A stretch of DNA of 64,000 bases from assembly GCA_023395555.1 (NCBI GenBank), contig JAEWYQ010000088.1, positions 97,507 to 161,506 of the forward strand. The letters are read 5' to 3'. Positions 60,903 to 64,000 of the stretch are shown here, in pieces. The notes beneath the pieces are model-generated. The model worked only from the letters and a program-made list of their open reading frames with translations. It did no database searches and had not been told where the DNA came from. The translations under genes and the position numbers were made by a program. Source of the DNA: Bacillota bacterium (GTDB lineage Bacteria > Bacillota > Clostridia > Lachnospirales > Lachnospiraceae). Position 1 is the stretch's first letter. Each line of letters begins with the position of its first letter.

Positions 60903-61009
60903 AGAATAGTATGGAAGCAGAGCTTTGGCAGGGCAAGATCTGGGAATGATCTGGAATTGGAAATCAGAGCGGAATAGGAAGCTGTGATGGATTGGATTGT
61001 GAATTGCTG

Positions 61010-61102
61010 TATATAAGTTATATATAATAAGTATATGTAATAAGTATATGCAATTATTATATGCAATAATGTAATGAGTACATGTAATGGGTATATATAA
61101 TG
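61010..61102. repeat. AT-rich degenerate tandem repeats
   Basis: About six imperfect units of a 13-16 bp theme (ATAAGTATATGTA, ATAAGTATATGCA, ATGAGTACATGTA, ATGGGTATATATA) lie between pgmB and the coiled-coil gene. Neither strand gives a plausible protein. The function is unknown. Confidence 0.6.
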
Positions 61103-61110
61103 AGAAAAAA

Positions 61111-61172
61111 GAAATTCCCATGATTACGGGCGGAGGTATGTTCGTAATTGTGGGAAGTTTTTTGTGTTTTTA
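61111..61172 (+). terminator. Intrinsic terminator downstream of pgmB region
   Basis: TTCCCATGATTACG (about 61115-61128) pairs with CGTAATTGTGGGAA (about 61143-61156) with one mismatch, followed by GTTTTTTGTGTTTTT. It ends transcription before the next gene. Confidence 0.88.
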
Positions 61173-61278
61173 AGTAAATTTTAATGGTTTTCACAGAATA
61201 AAAAGCTATAATAGAAGCAGTGACGTGATCTTTATTTTGGAAATATAGTTCATAGTGATTTTGGAAGGAGAGGCAAAG

Positions 61279-62217
61279 ATGAATCAGGAGATGAATCAAC
61301 AATTGGAGGAAGCCCGGCAGGGGATTTTTCGGTATAATAAGCTGAATTCCACGCTGGAGGCGCTGCATGTACAACAGAAGGAGCTGCAGGAGCGTGTTTC
61401 AACACTTAAGAAAGCCATGGATGAAGAGATGGGTGATGTGGAACGGCTGGAGCAGCAGGGTATTGTTTCTCTGTTTTATACTGTTCTTGGAAAACTGGGA
61501 GAACGGGTGGATAAGGAGCGGCAGGAAGCTTTGGCTGCAAGATTGAAATATGAACAGGCATCCGGTGAGCTGGAGCAGCTGAACGGGCGGATTGAAATTG
61601 CGGAGAAGGAACGCCGTCAATACAGAGACTGTCAGAAGGTGTATGATGATTTGTTCGAGAAGAAGAAGGAGCATATGCTGAATTCCCATTCCCAAACAGG
61701 CGAGGAGATTATGATGCTCCAGGAGCAGCTTAGAATATCGGATAATAACCGGAAGGAGCTGGAAGAAGCAATTAGTGCGGGGAAGGATGTGTTAAGGCAT
61801 ATTGAAGGGGCTTTGAACAGCTTGAATTCAGCAGAGGGATGGGGAACCTGGGATCTGCTGGGAGGCGGGCTGCTCACCGATATGATGAAGCATTCCCATA
61901 TTGATGACGCGAAGGAACAGGCGGAGCAGATTCAGAGAAAGCTGTCCCGGTTTCGGACGGAGCTTGCGGATGTACGGATTCAGAATGAAATACATTTTGA
62001 GACGGATGGGTTTGGAAAGTTTGCGGATTTCTTCTTTGACGGACTGATTGCTGACTGGTGCATGCAGTCAAGGATTAGTGAATCGGCAGAAAGCATCAAA
62101 GCTGTCAAGGGGCAGGTGAATACGGTGATGCATAAGCTGGAGGGGATGACAAGGACGGAGGCGGCAAGGTACGGAGAGCTGCAGAGGAGGATGACGGAGC
62201 TGATTATTCAGGCGTAG
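61279..62217 (+). CDS. Coiled-coil protein, unknown function
   Basis: This 312-aa soluble protein is composed largely of predicted long helices with heptads (about residues 1-120 and 140-195, rich in Glu, Gln, Leu and Lys). A short conserved-looking glycine stretch, GTWDLLGGGLLTDMMKH (about 195-215), follows, and then a second helical region with DGFGKFADFFFDGLIADW. No membrane segment, signal peptide or enzyme motif is visible. I do not recognise the family with certainty; the GTWDxxGGG pattern with flanking coiled coils occurs in uncharacterised bacterial proteins. ATG 61279 is 8 nt after GGAAGGAG. The gene stands alone, downstream of a terminator. Confidence 0.7.
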   Translation: MNQEMNQQLEEARQGIFRYNKLNSTLEALHVQQKELQERVSTLKKAMDEEMGDVERLEQQGIVSLFYTVLGKLGERVDKERQEALAARLKYEQASGELEQLNGRIEIAEKERRQYRDCQKVYDDLFEKKKEHMLNSHSQTGEEIMMLQEQLRISDNNRKELEEAISAGKDVLRHIEGALNSLNSAEGWGTWDLLGGGLLTDMMKHSHIDDAKEQAEQIQRKLSRFRTELADVRIQNEIHFETDGFGKFADFFFDGLIADWCMQSRISESAESIKAVKGQVNTVMHKLEGMTRTEAARYGELQRRMTELIIQA

Positions 62218-62427
62218 GTAGACAGGAGAAGGATTTGTTGTTATAATTTGATCAAATGTTTTTAGAGGGATTTTGATAAGTATATGATGAGTGCTATGCG
62301 GAATGTTTGATTAATAGGACTTGGACCTCTGAATTGTTATGTTGGCAGATGTGGAAGGAGGAAGAACGTATATTATTTTTTCGGTGGGGATTCGTTGGTG
62401 GAAGGAATGGTATGGGTTCAGATATAG

Positions 62428-63852
62428 ATGAAAAAGGGACAGATTTATGAAGGAGTAGTTACCAGAGTTGATTTTCCTAATAAGGGAGTTGTGGAGCTGG
62501 AGGGGGAGAGTGTTCGGGTCAAGAATACCATACCCGGTCAGAAGATCCGCTTTGCTGCCAGCAAGATTCGCAGCGGGAAGGCGGAGGGACTGCTGAAGGA
62601 GGTTATAAGTAAATCTCCTCTGGAGACCCGTGAGGCGGCCTGCAGAAGCTTTGGAGTCTGCGGGGGATGCAGTTATCAGACAATGTCTTATGAGGCACAG
62701 CTGGAGCTGAAGCTGGGACAGGTGAAGCGTTTGCTGGATCAGGTGTGTGAGGGATATGTTCTGGAAGGGATTCTCGGCAGTCCGGTTGAATGGGGATACC
62801 GCAATAAGATGGAATTCTCCTTTGGAGATGAATATAAGAATGGGCCGTTATCCCTTGGACTTCATAAGAAAGGGAGCTTTCATGATATTATCAACGCGGA
62901 TGATTGTGCGATTGTGGATAAAGACTTTAATTTGATACTTAGCTGTGTATTAAGTTATTGCACCGAGCTGGGGGCTGGGTATTTTCATAAGGTTACACAT
63001 GAGGGGTATCTTAGACATCTGCTGGTGAGGAAAGCAGCTAAGACGGGGGAGATTTTAATTGATATTGTGACAAGCTCACAGGAGGAAGGGTTAAAGAGAG
63101 ATGAACGAATAGGGGAAGAACGGAATGAGGAAGAACGGAAGGAAGAGGATGTTTTTCAGCCTTTGGTTAAGCTGCTGCAGGAGTTGGAGTTAGAAGGGAG
63201 TATTGCAGGAATTCTTCATACTTATAATGACAGTCAGGCTGATGTGATTAGGAATGATAGGACCGTGTTGTTGTATGGACGGGATTATATCTATGAGGAA
63301 TTGCTGGGGCTGCGGTTTAAGATATCGGCATTTTCTTTCTTTCAGACGAATTCGCTGGGAGCTGAAGTGCTGTATTCTAAAGTAAGAGAATATGTGGGAG
63401 AGACGAAGGATAAGAATATCTTTGATTTATATAGCGGTACTGGGACTATTGCACAGCTTTTGGCACCGGTGGCAAGTAAGGTGACTGGAGTGGAGATTGT
63501 GGAAGAGGCTGTGGAGGCTGCGAAGGTGAATGCGGAGTTGAATGGGTTGAGTAATTGTGAGTTTATTGCGGGGGATGTATTGAAGGTGATTGGTTCGTTG
63601 GGGGATGATAAGCCGGATATTATTGTTCTTGATCCACCACGGGATGGAGTACATCCGAAGGCGTTGGAGAAGATAATTGAATTTGGGGTTGATAAGATGG
63701 TGTATATTTCTTGCAAGCCGACATCATTGGTGCGGGATGTTGTGATATTACAGGAGAAGGGGTATAAGGTAGAGAAAGTGTGCTGCGTTGATTTGTTTCC
63801 GGAGGCTGTTCACGTTGAGTGCGTGGTATTGATGTCGAGGGTAAAAGAGTGA
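62428..63852 (+). CDS. rlmD: 23S rRNA (uracil-C5)-methyltransferase, RlmD/RumA family
   Basis: This 474-aa SAM-dependent RNA methyltransferase starts with a TRAM domain (GQIYEGVVTRVDFPNKG). A 4Fe-4S cluster motif CRSFGVCGGCSYQ is present. The C-terminal Rossmann domain has FDLYSGTGTIAQ, LDPPRDGVHPKAL and the catalytic Cys in YISCKPTSLVRD. A Glu/Arg-rich insertion (DERIGEERNEEERKEED, about residues 224-240) is unusual. The ribosome site is weak: no GGAGG is close to ATG 62428, and a 6-codon frame with a GAAGGA site ends in TAG immediately before this start, so coupled initiation is possible. It could equally be called RlmCD. Confidence 0.93.
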   Translation: MKKGQIYEGVVTRVDFPNKGVVELEGESVRVKNTIPGQKIRFAASKIRSGKAEGLLKEVISKSPLETREAACRSFGVCGGCSYQTMSYEAQLELKLGQVKRLLDQVCEGYVLEGILGSPVEWGYRNKMEFSFGDEYKNGPLSLGLHKKGSFHDIINADDCAIVDKDFNLILSCVLSYCTELGAGYFHKVTHEGYLRHLLVRKAAKTGEILIDIVTSSQEEGLKRDERIGEERNEEERKEEDVFQPLVKLLQELELEGSIAGILHTYNDSQADVIRNDRTVLLYGRDYIYEELLGLRFKISAFSFFQTNSLGAEVLYSKVREYVGETKDKNIFDLYSGTGTIAQLLAPVASKVTGVEIVEEAVEAAKVNAELNGLSNCEFIAGDVLKVIGSLGDDKPDIIVLDPPRDGVHPKALEKIIEFGVDKMVYISCKPTSLVRDVVILQEKGYKVEKVCCVDLFPEAVHVECVVLMSRVKE

Positions 63853-63885
63853 GTATGTGAGAAAGGCTTATATATCAAGGGCACT

Positions 63886-63924
63886 GAAAAAGTCCATCTA
63901 CTTTCCAGTAGATGGACTTTTTCG
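63886..63924 (+). terminator. Intrinsic terminator of rlmD
   Basis: GAAAAAGTCCATCTACT (63886-63902) pairs perfectly with AGTAGATGGACTTTTTC (63907-63923) around a TTCC loop; the T tract is in the right arm. Confidence 0.92.
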
Positions 63925-63933
63925 TGTATTTAT

Positions 63934-63941
63934 GGTATAAT
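63934..63941 (+). promoter_or_regulatory. Extended -10 promoter of the last, partial gene
   Basis: TGGTATAAT (TG at 63933-63934, TATAAT 63936-63941) is an extended -10 box. No good -35 box is seen, since the upstream region is the rlmD terminator. It lies about 35 bp upstream of ATG 63976. Confidence 0.5.
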
Positions 63942-63975
63942 TATGCATATAAACGAGGCAAGGGAGAGGCAAAAA

Positions 63976-64000
63976 ATGCTGAAAAACAACGATCAAATGA
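63976..64000 (+). CDS. Start of an unidentified gene, cut by window edge
   Basis: Eight codons (MLKNNDQM) follow an AGGGAGAGG ribosome site (63961-63969) at 6 nt spacing and an extended -10 promoter. Too little is present to identify the product; the sequence signals support a real start. Confidence 0.5.

Overview
The window looks like a piece of chromosome from a Gram-positive, plant-polysaccharide-using member of the Clostridia, most probably Lachnospiraceae. The basis is inference from gene content: strong GGAGG-type ribosome sites, a clostridial-style PheA (chorismate mutase plus prephenate dehydratase), DUF1836 and YerC/TrpR-type regulators, a DUF4366-like small membrane protein, BspA-type leucine-rich surface proteins and an uxaA/B/C hexuronate pathway. 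I saw no rRNA, tRNA, CRISPR array, transposase or phage gene.

Region 1 (1-8.7 kb) is mostly housekeeping: a partial DUF5050-like membrane protein, pheA, an HtrA protease, an orphan NMT1-type binding lipoprotein whose ribosome site lies inside a 19-bp hairpin, a small membrane protein, the helicase pcrA, two small regulators, and an unannotated 27-residue cysteine-containing peptide gene with its own ribosome site and terminator. Region 2 (9-16.7 kb) has a membrane-anchored Ig/transglutaminase-like protein and then a six-gene set: Asp/Glu racemase, amino-acid adenylating enzyme, carrier protein, MBOAT acyltransferase, SGNH-like protein and lipoprotein. It resembles a dlt (wall D-alanylation) operon but brings its own racemase, so it may load a different amino acid on the cell surface.

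Region 3 (16.7-37 kb) is an accessory cell-surface locus with four very large secreted proteins (Ig/DUF2135-like, two SLH-like/beta-helix proteins sharing an almost identical N-terminal module, and BspA-type LRR proteins), an XRE regulator, a decayed copy of that regulator, other gene remnants, three copies of a short REP-like palindrome, and a second Ig/transglutaminase paralogue at its far side. Four promoters here have the same layout: a tandem TATCACA-type site directly upstream of a TTGAAA-like -35 box, a 17-bp spacer and a -10 box. This suggests a single surface-protein regulon, probably controlled by the adjacent XRE protein.

Region 4 (37-60 kb) is a pectin/rhamnogalacturonan utilisation locus. 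The plus-strand operon encodes a sugar-binding lipoprotein and two permeases (no ATPase), a CE12-type acetylesterase, two GH43 enzymes (one fused to ankyrin repeats), an ABC exporter, GH105 and GH28. All the enzymes lack signal peptides, so imported oligosaccharides appear to be broken down in the cytoplasm. On the minus strand lie a LacI regulator, uxaC, a 156-bp element with perfect 48-bp inverted arms, a YesS-like membrane AraC regulator and a serine hydrolase; uxaB-uxaA run divergently. Three near-identical LacI-type operators sit over the predicted starts of the transporter operon, lacI and uxaB, linking transport to galacturonate catabolism. Region 5 (60-64 kb) carries a beta-phosphoglucomutase-like HAD enzyme, an unknown coiled-coil protein, the RNA methyltransferase rlmD and the first codons of another gene.
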